64,000 nucleotides of DNA from Proteobacteria bacterium DTSAM18. GTDB lineage: Bacteria > Myxococcota_A > UBA796 > GCA-2862545. Shown here one piece after another: positions 18,973 through 30,278 of the stretch. How positions within the stretch are numbered: the stretch's first letter is position 1; the number at the start of each line of letters is the position of its first letter. The position numbers and the translations under genes were made by a program. The notes under the pieces are model-generated. The model was not told the origin of the DNA. It saw only the letters and a program-made list of their open reading frames with translations, and did not search any database. Where the stretch lies: NCBI GenBank assembly GCA_028767165.1, contig JARACJ010000011.1:123112-187111 (forward strand), written 5' to 3'.

Positions 18973-19419
18973 TCAGCGCAGCCACCCGGTGAACGCCCAC
19001 CAGCCGATGAACGCCCAGGCGAACAGGCCGGTCGGCAGGCTCGCCCACAGCGCCTGCAGCGCTGCTCGCGGCCTCACGCTGCGCCAGGAGAACCACAGCA
19101 CGACGCCCACGGCGGGGGTGATCAGCAGGGCGAGGGCCATCAGGCCCAGTCGCTGTGGTACCGACAGGCCCTCGTCGTCCTCGGGGTGCACACCCAGCGC
19201 CTGACGCGCCCGATCGAGCATCTCCTTGGTGGGCTGGGGGACCACGCCCTCCTGGATGCGTTCCCCCGTCTGGGCGAGCTCTTCCGTGGACAGGTGCTCT
19301 TCGCTGAGCAGCCATGCCACGAGCAGGCCCTGCTGGTAGGGCATGTGGCCGCAGGTGGGACACACCCCCGCATAGTCGGGCTTGCGGTGGCCGCAGCGAA
19401 GGCAGACGCCGACGCTCAT
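18973..19419 (-). CDS. Zinc-ribbon membrane protein of unknown function
   Basis: 148 aa. Two CxxC pairs at the N-terminus (CLRCGH near residue 6 and CPTCGH near residue 20) form a zinc ribbon. The middle is helical and charged (STEELAQTGERIQEG). Two hydrophobic helices follow (LGLMALALLITPAVGVVLWFSW and ASLPTGLFAWAFIGWWAF). The ATG overlaps the stop of the upstream gene (ATGA), so it is the second gene of a pair. A start nine bases earlier (19428) is also possible. It may be a membrane tether for the partner protein; that is a guess. Confidence 0.65.
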   Translation of the reverse strand: MSVGVCLRCGHRKPDYAGVCPTCGHMPYQQGLLVAWLLSEEHLSTEELAQTGERIQEGVVPQPTKEMLDRARQALGVHPEDDEGLSVPQRLGLMALALLITPAVGVVLWFSWRSVRPRAALQALWASLPTGLFAWAFIGWWAFTGWLR

Positions 19420-20366
19420 GCGCCCCATCCGTCGATCCAGAGGATCTGCTCGAGGGTGGCGTCGTCGCCCTCCAGGCAGCCCGCCAGCCAGGCACGCCAG
19501 GCCTCGGGCCACAGGTGGCCGTCCTCGACCACCGCCACGTCCGGCGCCAGGGCGAGCCCGAACCATGCCAGCTGCACCGCCCGTTCCGCGGCCGGGCCCC
19601 AGGCGCGCAGGGGCTGCAGGTCGTCGCCCAGGAACAGCGCCGCGCGATCGCCGATGGTGGCCGCGTGCAGCCGTGGCAGCCCGAAGGGATCTGCCTGCAG
19701 CGCATCCTGCATGCGGGCGAAGGCCTTGCGGGACGATGGTTCCGACGACCAGGCGAGTCCGCACACCTGCTGGGCCAGCGCCGATGCGGTGGGGACGTCG
19801 GCGGACAGGCGGCCCAGACGACGACCGATGGCCTGCAGCAGCTCGGGCACCCAGGACTCCGTCATCTGCGTGGCGTCGAGCCGGATGCGCCCCACCTGCA
19901 GGGCCGTGGTGTGGACCCGCGCCACCGACAGATCGTGGGTGAGCAGCCAGGACACCCCCACCTGTATGGCGCCACCCGACACCAGCTCCGACACGAGGTC
20001 GGGATGGCGGCTCGCCTGGCCCCGGATGCGCCCGAACAGCACAGGGTCGGGGAGGATCTGCAGCGTCACGGTGACCCGTGGCGAGGCGTCGGGCTCCAGC
20101 TGGCGCGCCAGGAAGGCGGGGTCGAGTCCCTGCACCTCGTTGCGCTCCTCGTCGGTCCAGCTCGTCTTCGCGGCGGACCCCCACTGCAAGTGCCCGAGCA
20201 CCATGGCGAGGTCGTCGGTGCACCAGGCCGCCCGACACAGCGCCAGGCCGTCGGCGAGCACCGTTCCCGCCGGCGCATCCAATGGATGCACCTCCGTTCC
20301 GTCGAGGGAGACGGCCGCGTCCGGTGCGTCGCGGAGTCCTTGGACACGCAGGGATTGAAGGAGCAT
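19416..20366 (-). CDS. Protein of unknown function, paired with the zinc-ribbon membrane protein
   Basis: 316 aa, no signal peptide. The beginning, MLLQSLRVQGLRDAPDAAVSLDG, resembles the first strands of RecF/SMC-type ATPases, and the end (VAVVEDGHLWPEAWRAWLAG) sits where such proteins keep a Walker B strand. But no Walker A (GxxxxGKS/T) exists anywhere and the protein is short. It may be a non-nucleotide-binding relative or unrelated; I cannot decide. It is rich in Leu, Ala, Asp and Trp and has an intact frame with normal codon use. Confidence 0.6.
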   Translation of the reverse strand: MLLQSLRVQGLRDAPDAAVSLDGTEVHPLDAPAGTVLADGLALCRAAWCTDDLAMVLGHLQWGSAAKTSWTDEERNEVQGLDPAFLARQLEPDASPRVTVTLQILPDPVLFGRIRGQASRHPDLVSELVSGGAIQVGVSWLLTHDLSVARVHTTALQVGRIRLDATQMTESWVPELLQAIGRRLGRLSADVPTASALAQQVCGLAWSSEPSSRKAFARMQDALQADPFGLPRLHAATIGDRAALFLGDDLQPLRAWGPAAERAVQLAWFGLALAPDVAVVEDGHLWPEAWRAWLAGCLEGDDATLEQILWIDGWGA

Positions 20367-20429
20367 GGCGTCATCCTTTGTGGTACCAGCAGGGACACTG
20401 CGACACTGTAGCGCAACATGGGGGAGACC

Positions 20430-21107
20430 ATGATCCTGCTACTCGCCGCCATGCAGTCCGCTGTGGCGTCTGAACCCTTCTTCGGCCTGGAATGGGCGCC
20501 CTTGTCCCGTCAGGATCTCGTCTGGGTCGATGAATCCAGGACCAGCGGTCTTGCAGTCGGAGAGTTCGACGGTTCGGTGTCATCCAACCTGCAAGCCTTC
20601 GGCGGGGTGTGGTTCGATCATCGATGGGGCCTCGCGGGTACGCTCGGCTATGCCCAGTGGACGAACGAGACCCTCACGGACGACACCGTCGGCCGTCGCA
20701 CCTGGGCGGTCATACGGCCGGGCGTCGAGCTTCGGGTCGGATTCCATGAAAGGCGCCTGCTACGCCCGCTTCCGTATGTCTTCCTGGGTCTGCACGGCGA
20801 CATCCCCATCGTCACGGACCGCTCGAACGCCCACGACGAGGAGGCGCAGGACGCCATCGATGCCACCCTGCGCGCCGACGCCTACCGCCTGGGTGGATTC
20901 GGCGGTCGCACGGGGTTCGGTGTGGATTACGGCGTCCTACCCGGACTTTGGCTCGGAGCGGTGGTCGGGCTGGGGTTGCATCGTACCGCATATGCCGGGG
21001 CAGACGTGGACTTTGGGACGCTGTGGGTGTCCATGGATGCCGCATTCCGTCTGACATTTTCATGGGGTGGACCGAACCCCCCCAACCGGGATACAGGCGC
21101 CCCGTGA
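20430..21107 (+). CDS. Putative outer-membrane beta-barrel-like protein
   Basis: 225 aa from the ATG at 20430, which is preceded by a strong GGGGGAG; the ATG at 20418 would include that site. A short signal peptide (MILLLAAMQSAVASEP) precedes alternating aromatic/hydrophobic strands (LQAFGGVWFDHRWGLAGTLGYAQW, LPYVFLGLHGDIP, LWLGAVVGLGLHRTAY, AAFRLTFSW), as in small outer-membrane barrels. The last residue pattern of a barrel (terminal Phe) is replaced by a short polar tail (NPPNRDTGAP). Codon use here is slightly less GC-rich than in the neighbours. It stands alone before the ATP synthase operon. Confidence 0.65.
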   Translation: MILLLAAMQSAVASEPFFGLEWAPLSRQDLVWVDESRTSGLAVGEFDGSVSSNLQAFGGVWFDHRWGLAGTLGYAQWTNETLTDDTVGRRTWAVIRPGVELRVGFHERRLLRPLPYVFLGLHGDIPIVTDRSNAHDEEAQDAIDATLRADAYRLGGFGGRTGFGVDYGVLPGLWLGAVVGLGLHRTAYAGADVDFGTLWVSMDAAFRLTFSWGGPNPPNRDTGAP

Positions 21108-21169
21108 CATCGCCCGCAAGGGTGACGGAAGGGTCCGCTGACAAGTCGTTTGCCGCGTTTCCTCTGCTT

Positions 21170-21196
21170 TTGACAGGGGAGAGGGGTCACGATAAG
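21170..21196 (+). promoter_or_regulatory. Probable sigma-70 promoter of the ATP synthase operon
   Basis: A perfect -35 box TTGACA (21170-21175) is followed after 15 nt by GATAAG (21191-21196), or after 16 nt by ATAAGC. Transcription would begin about 21203, leaving a leader of about 45 nt before the first ATG. No other gene start lies in the 139-bp gap after 21107. Confidence 0.5.
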
Positions 21197-21246
21197 CGCG
21201 ACTCCCTCTCGAACGTGCCCACCCCAAAAGGGAACACGGAACGAAC

Positions 21247-21684
21247 ATGGAAATTGTACCCGATCTTATCTTTGCGGCCGTGATGGTAATTCCGTTCCTG
21301 GTCGCGTTTCTGGCGGTCAAGTACGTCCTCGTGGCTCCCTACCTGGACTACCTGGAGCAGCGCGATGCTGCGATGGGCGGCGCCCGTCGTGATGCCGACG
21401 CCCTCCAGGCCGCTGCCGACGAGAAACTCGCCTCTCTCGAGACCCAGCTGAAGGCTGCCCGCGACGATGCGTCCGGCATCCGCGCCGACCACCGCGCCAA
21501 GGCCAAGGCCTACGAGGCCGAGGTCGTCGCTGCTGCTCGCACGGAAGCCGAGGGCAAGGTGGAGGCCGCCGTGGCCAACATCAAGGCCGAGGCCGATGCT
21601 GCCAAGGACGCCGTCGGCGCCATGGCACACTCCATCGCTGGCGACATCGCTGCTGGGGCCCTGGGCCGCAGCATCGAAGCATGA
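21247..21684 (+). CDS. atpF': F1Fo ATP synthase subunit b' (b-like stator)
   Basis: 145 aa. An N-terminal membrane helix (residues 6-30, PDLIFAAVMVIPFLVAFLAVKYVL) is followed by a long Ala/Glu/Lys/Arg coiled coil with no Pro. This is the layout of b-type subunits that form the peripheral stalk holding F1 against rotation. In this and other lineages (many delta-proteobacteria, cyanobacteria, alpha-proteobacteria) two different b proteins, b and b', form a heterodimer; this is the first of the two. It starts the operon and overlaps the following reading frame at ATGA. Confidence 0.88.
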   Translation: MEIVPDLIFAAVMVIPFLVAFLAVKYVLVAPYLDYLEQRDAAMGGARRDADALQAAADEKLASLETQLKAARDDASGIRADHRAKAKAYEAEVVAAARTEAEGKVEAAVANIKAEADAAKDAVGAMAHSIAGDIAAGALGRSIEA

Positions 21685-21698
21685 AGGAGAAGACGCTC

Positions 21699-22280
21699 AT
21701 GAACCGCACCGTCCTTTCCGCTGTCAAGGTCGCCTTCCTGTCCGCAGTGGCCACCGCGCCTGCCTTCGCTGCTGGCGGCGGTCACGGCGACGACCACGGC
21801 GTCCCCTGGATGTCCATCGGCCTGCACGCCATCAACTTCGGCATCCTGCTGTTCGTCCTCGTGAAGTTCGGCGGCCCGGCCATCAAGGATTCGCTCCATG
21901 GCCGCGCCCTGACCATCAAGCGCGACATCCAGGAAGCCGCCGTCCTCAAGCAGGAAGCCCAGGCCCGTCACGACGAGCTCTCCGCTCGCCTCGACAAGGT
22001 CGCCGGTGAGCTGGAGTCCATCCGCCACCAGGCCGAGATCGACGGCGCCAACGAGGAGCAGCGCATGCGCGCCTCCGCCGAGGCTGCCGCCGTGCGCATC
22101 GCCGAGACCGCCCAGCGCCAGATCGCCGACGAGACCGCTCGTGCCCGCCAGGCCATCCGCGAGGAGACCGTCGCCCAGGCAGTCGAGCTCGCCGAGTCCA
22201 TCCTGCGCAACAACGTCAACACCGACGACCAGAAGCGTCTCGCAGGCGAGTTCCTGGCGAGCGTCGGCAAGGTGGGGTGA
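21699..22280 (+). CDS. atpF: F1Fo ATP synthase subunit b
   Basis: 193 aa from the ATG at 21699, preceded by AAGGAG with a 9-nt gap; an ATG at 21681 overlapping the previous stop is the alternative. The N-terminus looks like a signal peptide (AVKVAFLSAVATAPAFAAGGGHG), an addition known from some delta-proteobacterial b subunits, then the true membrane helix (INFGILLFVLVKFGGPAI, about residues 45-62), then a long coiled coil. It pairs with b' as peripheral stalk and its C-terminus binds delta. Confidence 0.9.
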   Translation: MNRTVLSAVKVAFLSAVATAPAFAAGGGHGDDHGVPWMSIGLHAINFGILLFVLVKFGGPAIKDSLHGRALTIKRDIQEAAVLKQEAQARHDELSARLDKVAGELESIRHQAEIDGANEEQRMRASAEAAAVRIAETAQRQIADETARARQAIREETVAQAVELAESILRNNVNTDDQKRLAGEFLASVGKVG

Positions 22281-22286
22281 TTTCCC

Positions 22287-22850
22287 ATGTCCGAGAAGAA
22301 CATCGCCGTCCGCTATGCCAAGGCCCTCTCCGAGCTGGCCACCGAGAACAACGCCGTCGAGAAGGTGAGCAGCGAACTCGCTGCCTTCAACGCCTTCCTC
22401 GAGGGTGAGGGCCACGAGCTCGGCCACGTGCTCGAGAACCCCGTCTTCGGCGCCGACGAGCGTTCCAACGTGCTGAACCAGGTCCTGCCCAAGTCCGGCA
22501 TGTCCGACCTCACCAAGCACTTCCTCCTCCTGCTGAACGAGCGCGACCGCATGTCCGCGCTCCCCACCATCTGCGATGAGCTGCAGAAGATGGTCGATGC
22601 CGCCGCCGGTCGTGTGCGCGTGCAGCTGACCACCGCCGAGGAAGCCTCCTCCGCGCTCGTCATCGAGGTCCAGCAGGCCTTCGAATCCGCCACGGGCAAG
22701 TCCGTGGTCATTGAAACCTCCATCGATACATCCCTCATTGGCGGCATGGTTGCCCGGATGGGCAGCGTGGTCTACGACGCCTCCCTCAAGTCCCGCCTCG
22801 AGGACATCCAGCATCGCCTTACGAACGCGCCGGCAGTCGCCGAAGCGTGA
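22287..22850 (+). CDS. atpH: F1Fo ATP synthase subunit delta
   Basis: 187 aa, normal size. Starts with [14 protein letters not shown], the family's N-terminal helix that contacts the tip of alpha subunits, and ends with the OSCP-type segment [26 protein letters not shown]. It joins the peripheral stalk to F1. It begins 6 bp after atpF and its frame overlaps the GTG just before atpA. Confidence 0.95.
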   Translation: MSEKNIAVRYAKALSELATENNAVEKVSSELAAFNAFLEGEGHELGHVLENPVFGADERSNVLNQVLPKSGMSDLTKHFLLLLNERDRMSALPTICDELQKMVDAAAGRVRVQLTTAEEASSALVIEVQQAFESATGKSVVIETSIDTSLIGGMVARMGSVVYDASLKSRLEDIQHRLTNAPAVAEA

Positions 22851-22861
22851 ACGGAGTTCCC

Positions 22862-24391
<1,530 letters not shown>

Positions 24392-24412
24392 GACTTCCGT
24401 TAGGAGGGCCCC

Positions 24413-25294
24413 ATGCCCAACCTGAAAGAAATCAAGAACCGGATCGGCTCGGTCAAGAAGACCCGTCAGATCACCCAGGCGATGAAGCTGGTGGCTGCTG
24501 CGAAGCTTCGCAGCGCCACCGAGCGCGCCCTGCAGGCCCAGCCGTACCAGCACAAGCTGAAGTCGGTCCTGGGCCGGGTGGCCGAGAAGGCCGGTGGCAC
24601 CGTGGAGGATCCCCTCCTGCAGCGTCGTTCCGACGTCAAGAACGTGCTGCTGGTGCTCCTGACGTCCGACAAGGGTCTCTGCGGCGGCTTCAACAACGGT
24701 CTGCTCCGTCACGTCAATGGCTTCATCGCCGAGCGCAAGGCGGAGGGCATCCAGGTCCACATCCGGGTGTACGGTCGCAAGGGCCGTGACTTCCTGAAGG
24801 TCCAGAAGCTCCAGATCGAAGACGCCGTCATCGAGTACGACAAGACCCCCAAGATGGATCTGGTCCGTCCCCTGGCCGACCACATGGTCGCCGGCTTCAC
24901 CAATGGCGAGTACGACGAGGTCTGGTTCGGTTTCAACCGCTTCGTCAACGCTGCCACGCAGGAGGCCACCTTCAGCAAGGTGCTGCCCCTCGAGGTCGAG
25001 GCCGAAGAGGAGGATCTGTCCGTGACCGACGTCAACCTGGTCGACTTCGTCTACGAGCCCGACCCGGTGTCCATCGTCGGATCCCTTCTTCCTCTCTACC
25101 TTCGGACACTGGTTCTCCAGAGCTTCCTCGATACGGAAGCTGGTGAGCACGGTGCACGGATGATGGCCATGGACAACGCCACGCGGAACGCGAGCGATCT
25201 CATCGATCGCCTCTCGCTGGAATACAACCGCGCACGTCAGGCGGCCATCACCACCGAAATCACCGAGATCGTGTCTGGCGCGGAAGCGCTCTGA
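24413..25294 (+). CDS. atpG: F1Fo ATP synthase subunit gamma
   Basis: 293 aa. The rotor shaft of F1. The N-terminal helix begins with LKEIKNRIGSVKKTRQITQAMKLVA, highly conserved, and the C-terminal helix has EHGARMMAMDNATRNASDLI, the family signature next to the catalytic core. The central Rossmann-like part includes LTSDKGLCGGFN. Normal gene position between atpA and atpD. Confidence 0.97.
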   Translation: MPNLKEIKNRIGSVKKTRQITQAMKLVAAAKLRSATERALQAQPYQHKLKSVLGRVAEKAGGTVEDPLLQRRSDVKNVLLVLLTSDKGLCGGFNNGLLRHVNGFIAERKAEGIQVHIRVYGRKGRDFLKVQKLQIEDAVIEYDKTPKMDLVRPLADHMVAGFTNGEYDEVWFGFNRFVNAATQEATFSKVLPLEVEAEEEDLSVTDVNLVDFVYEPDPVSIVGSLLPLYLRTLVLQSFLDTEAGEHGARMMAMDNATRNASDLIDRLSLEYNRARQAAITTEITEIVSGAEAL

Positions 25295-26767
<1,473 letters not shown>

Positions 26768-26794
26768 TCCTCAGAAGTCTCCTAGGAGGCATCC

Positions 26795-27187
26795 GTGTCC
26801 GATATTGCAGTGGACATCGTCACACCTGAGAAGCTGGCATTCAGTGGCCGGGTGGCAGAGGCACGTGTTCCTGGCGAGAACGGCGAGTTCGGCGTTCTTC
26901 CCGGTCACACCATCCTGCTCTCCCTGGTCCGCCCCGGTGTGGTGACCCTGGTCGGCACGGAAGGTCCCAACCGCTTCGTGGTCGGCAAGGGCTTCGCCGA
27001 AGCCGGCCCCGAGCGTGTGGTCATCCTGGTGGACTCCTGCGAGCCCGCTGAGAGCGTCGACAAAGTCGCGGCCCAGAAGGCCAAGGACGACGCCCTCCGC
27101 GTGCTCGAGACCGAGCCCTTCGGGTCCGACCACTACCTCACCGCACAGCGCGAGCTGGCCCTGGCCGATGCCCGCCTGAGCGTGTGA
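26795..27187 (+). CDS. atpC: F1Fo ATP synthase subunit epsilon
   Basis: 130 aa. N-terminal beta sandwich with the family start SDIAVDIVTPEKLAFSG and GENGEFGVLPGH, then a helical C-terminus (AAQKAKDDALRVLE) that can regulate rotation. TAGGAGG precedes the ATG. Last ATP synthase gene; its TGA overlaps the GTG of the next, unrelated gene (GTGA). Genes for subunits a and c do not occur in this window. Confidence 0.95.
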   Translation: MSDIAVDIVTPEKLAFSGRVAEARVPGENGEFGVLPGHTILLSLVRPGVVTLVGTEGPNRFVVGKGFAEAGPERVVILVDSCEPAESVDKVAAQKAKDDALRVLETEPFGSDHYLTAQRELALADARLSV

Positions 27188-28710
27188 GCGAGACCTTCCG
27201 ACAAGGCGACCAGCCTGAGTCGTCACAAGCGTCCACCCGTCTGGGTGTGGCGCTTGTGCTGCTCTTGGGAGCCGTCGGCATCTGGCTGAGGCTTCCCGGC
27301 TTCCAGCTGGGCATCCTGTCCGATGAGCTGGCGAACATCCAGCCCGGCTCCTTCGGCGCCATCCTGTGGGACGCCGAGAGCGGAGTGAATCCGCCCCTGC
27401 TGCGGCTGCTGGTCAACCTCACCGGTCCAGAGCCGCAGACGCTGTGGCGCGGACGCATGCTCGCGCTCCTGTGCAGCCTGCTCACCATGGTGGGCGCGTG
27501 GCGGCTCGGAAGGCTGGCGGGGCAGGGGATGTGGGGCGGCCTGACGGCGGTGGCGTTGTGGGCGTTCCATCCGGTGGCTGTGCAGTATGCCACCATCTTC
27601 CGGTCCTATGGGCTGTGGGGGTGTGTGCTCACGTGGCACCTGCTGGGTGTCGCCATGGCCGTACGTGCGGAGAAGGCCGGCATTCGGCGGCGGTGGACGG
27701 TGATCGCCGTCGCGACGGGCATCGTGCTGCCATGGATCCACTACTTCTCCGTGCCCGTGTTGCTCGGGGTCGGTGCCAGCCTGTTCCTGTGGTTCCCCGC
27801 GGAGAGACGACGGCTGTTCCTCGTGTACCCGGCCGCGGCCCTCGGACTGGCGCCCATGTACCGCCTGATGCTGTTCGAGGAGGGCAGGCGGGTGGTGCAC
27901 AGCGAGCCCGTGCTGCAGTCCGTGCAGAAGATCGTCGGGATAGGGTTGCGTCCGCCGGAGCCGGTGCGGAAGCACCTCATGAACCTGCTGCCGATGCTCG
28001 AGGGCACGTCGCTGGGCTGGCAGAGCTGGATGGCGCTGAGCGTCGTGGGGTTCTGCGGCTGGGCCTGGTGGACGGGCAGGCGGCGTCCCGAGGTGGTGCT
28101 GGCGGCGGGTGCAGGGCTCGGCGTGGCGTCCGGGGTGCTGTTCTTCGCGCAGGTGCAGGCGGTTCGCGGACCGGTGCAGCTCATGGTGCTCGCTGCCCTG
28201 GTGCCGGTGGTGGCGGCGGTGCCTTCCCTGGTGTCTCGTCCTGGTTGGCGGGGTCCCATGGCGGTGGCCGTCGCGGTGTGGTTCGGGGCCAGCATCCCGG
28301 AGGAGCTGGCACGCATGCAGAGCCAGCAGCAGGAACGCCAGGCCGTGCCGGAGGTCGTGGGCCGTCTGGACGAGCTGATCCCGGCGGGGGTGGTGCGGGT
28401 GTACCCCTCCTACATCGTCGGCGACCTGTTCTGGCACCAGGCGCACCTCGCCTTCAGCCGGTCCAGGTCGGTACCTCCCTGCGCGGCAGGCGACCACTGC
28501 TTCGAGGCCGAAGGGCGCGTGTGGTGGGGTCTGGAGCGGCCAGAGGACGTCCGGGACGTGCGTGGCCTGCTCGTGGACTTCGACCGCCAGCCCCCTTCGC
28601 TGTTCTTGCAGAGGTGCCAGTTGGGGTATGAAGGCGATGGATTTCGCGTGTTCCGGTGTGGCGATGGCCCCACGGCTCAGGGACCCGGTACGGAATCCAC
28701 CGCGCATTGA
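27184..28710 (+). CDS. Multi-pass membrane glycosyltransferase-like protein (GT39-like)
   Basis: 508 aa with about ten hydrophobic helices. After the first helix comes GILSDELANI, placing an Asp-Glu pair in the first outer loop as in GT-C/ArnT-type transferases, then NPPLLRLLVN, resembling the conserved PPL segment of that group. The C-terminal ~130 residues form a soluble domain. It would transfer a sugar from a polyprenyl carrier outside the inner membrane; substrates unknown. It starts at GTG overlapping the atpC stop, so it may be co-transcribed with the ATP synthase genes even though the functions differ. A second protein of this type is encoded at 6252-8024. Confidence 0.78.
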   Translation: MSETFRQGDQPESSQASTRLGVALVLLLGAVGIWLRLPGFQLGILSDELANIQPGSFGAILWDAESGVNPPLLRLLVNLTGPEPQTLWRGRMLALLCSLLTMVGAWRLGRLAGQGMWGGLTAVALWAFHPVAVQYATIFRSYGLWGCVLTWHLLGVAMAVRAEKAGIRRRWTVIAVATGIVLPWIHYFSVPVLLGVGASLFLWFPAERRRLFLVYPAAALGLAPMYRLMLFEEGRRVVHSEPVLQSVQKIVGIGLRPPEPVRKHLMNLLPMLEGTSLGWQSWMALSVVGFCGWAWWTGRRRPEVVLAAGAGLGVASGVLFFAQVQAVRGPVQLMVLAALVPVVAAVPSLVSRPGWRGPMAVAVAVWFGASIPEELARMQSQQQERQAVPEVVGRLDELIPAGVVRVYPSYIVGDLFWHQAHLAFSRSRSVPPCAAGDHCFEAEGRVWWGLERPEDVRDVRGLLVDFDRQPPSLFLQRCQLGYEGDGFRVFRCGDGPTAQGPGTESTAH

Positions 28711-28728
28711 CAACGGGGCATGGGCTTT

Positions 28729-28748
28729 TCCTGCCGCTCGTGGCAGGA
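28729..28748 (+). terminator. Hairpin after the glycosyltransferase gene
   Basis: TCCTGCC (28729-28735) pairs with GGCAGGA (28742-28748) around a 6-nt loop; a run of four T precedes it and no U-tract follows. It lies in the 71-bp gap before the pseudokinase gene and may attenuate read-through from the ATP synthase operon. Confidence 0.35.
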
Positions 28749-28781
28749 TACAAGCGCTCACCCTGGTGATGAGGATTGTGT

Positions 28782-30278
28782 ATGCACACACCGACCGACA
28801 CCGCGCACGAAGGATCCGTGGCGCTGGTACCGGAAATCGGACAGTGGACCCGGGCGGCGCTGCCCGGGGTGGAGCACCCGGTATGGGTCTGGCGGCTGGA
28901 CGATCCCTCCGCCGGGGCTGAGGTGAAGCTCCAGCAGATGGCGTACGAGCGCCTGAAGAACCTGCATCACCCGGCCATCCCCCAGGTGGCTCGACGTAGC
29001 CGGAGTCGGGGCGAGCTCGCCCTGGTGGCGCCGCTCGGTGTGCCCCTCTCCAAGGTGCTCGAGCATCGCCACGACGAGGGGTTCGGCATGAGCCCCTCCA
29101 CGGTGCTGGATGTGGGTGCCCAGCTCGCGGCCGCGCTGGTTCACGCCCATGACCACGGCCGTCCCCACGGACACCTCCACCCGGATGCCATCTGGCTGTC
29201 TCCGCAGGGGCAGCTCGTCATCTGGGGCTACGCAGAAGGGCCCGACGGCCTGGCGGCCGAACGCTGGCGGGCGCCGGAGTGTGCTCGTGGAGGCCGTGGT
29301 TCGGGAGATGCCGATCAGTGGGCCCTGTGCGCCATCCTGGCCTCCCTGGTCACGGGGCGGCTGCCCTGGCGCTCGGAAGACCCGGAGTCCGAGGCGACCC
29401 ACGGCGACACCACCCACCTGTGGGCACCGGTCCTCGATCAGTGGAAACCTCTCGGGCGTCTCCTGCAGCGTGGACTCAGCAATGATCCGCGGGAGCGGTT
29501 TACGGGGGTCCACCCCATCCGCCATGCGCTCCAGGCGCTGCGGCAGCGGGTGCAGCAGCCCTCCGGGCTGGAAGGGATCGGCGTACGCCTGCTCGAGCTG
29601 CACGGGCCGCCGGCGCCGGAGCCGGAGCCGGAGTTCGAAGAGGCCGACGAGATGCCCACCTACGTGGGCCCGGCGCCCGAGCTGCCCCAGCTCGAGCCGG
29701 ACGCGGTTCCCACCACGGTGGAGGACATGCCCGAGGTGGCCGTGGCCACCATCGAGCCGGAGATGGAGCCGGAGCCGGAGGTCGACGTGCACGTCGCGTT
29801 CGCGGAGCCGGAGCCTTCGATGCCCGGTTCCCTGCCGCGTCCCGTGGCCGCCAGCCTGGATGCCCACGAGGAGGGAAGGCTGTCGTACCCCGAGTCGCCG
29901 CCGGTCTCCTCGGCAGGGCGTACGGCCGTACCTTTCGACACCGCCGTGCCGTTGCCGGTCGCGCCGAGCACGCCCAACTCCCTGCCGCTTCCGCCGAGCC
30001 TCCGCACGGGGTCGCCATCCATCCACGGTGGTGTCGGGGAGTCACCCACGCTCGGACCGGAGCTCGGTGATCTGCACGCCGTGGCCTCGCCGTCCATCTC
30101 CGGACTCGAAGAGCCGGCGGTGGCCGTGCGTCCCGACTCGGACGAGCAGGCACTGCACCAGGCCGAGGAGCTGCTCACCACCATGGGCCTCGGGGAGCGC
30201 TGGCCGATCACCCGGATCGCCAAGGTACTGCTGGGGGTGTTCTGGTCGGGTGTCTTCCTGAACTGGATCTTCGGGTGA
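28782..30278 (+). CDS. Membrane-anchored pseudokinase (protein-kinase-like fold)
   Basis: 498 aa from the ATG at 28782 (GAGG 7 nt upstream). Residues 30-265 follow a Ser/Thr kinase layout, but key residues are gone: the HRDLKPEN segment reads HGHLHPDA (catalytic Asp is His131, Lys is His133, Asn is Ala136) and the DFG motif reads WGY (148-150). An APE-like WRAPE and the later helix DADQWALCAIL are kept. No Gly-rich loop is clear. Residues ~280-450 are a Pro/Glu/Val-rich linker, and a single C-terminal helix (LLGVFWSGVFLNWIF) anchors it. It is probably a binding or scaffold protein. Its end overlaps the MBL-fold gene (GTGA). Confidence 0.72.
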   Translation: MHTPTDTAHEGSVALVPEIGQWTRAALPGVEHPVWVWRLDDPSAGAEVKLQQMAYERLKNLHHPAIPQVARRSRSRGELALVAPLGVPLSKVLEHRHDEGFGMSPSTVLDVGAQLAAALVHAHDHGRPHGHLHPDAIWLSPQGQLVIWGYAEGPDGLAAERWRAPECARGGRGSGDADQWALCAILASLVTGRLPWRSEDPESEATHGDTTHLWAPVLDQWKPLGRLLQRGLSNDPRERFTGVHPIRHALQALRQRVQQPSGLEGIGVRLLELHGPPAPEPEPEFEEADEMPTYVGPAPELPQLEPDAVPTTVEDMPEVAVATIEPEMEPEPEVDVHVAFAEPEPSMPGSLPRPVAASLDAHEEGRLSYPESPPVSSAGRTAVPFDTAVPLPVAPSTPNSLPLPPSLRTGSPSIHGGVGESPTLGPELGDLHAVASPSISGLEEPAVAVRPDSDEQALHQAEELLTTMGLGERWPITRIAKVLLGVFWSGVFLNWIFG

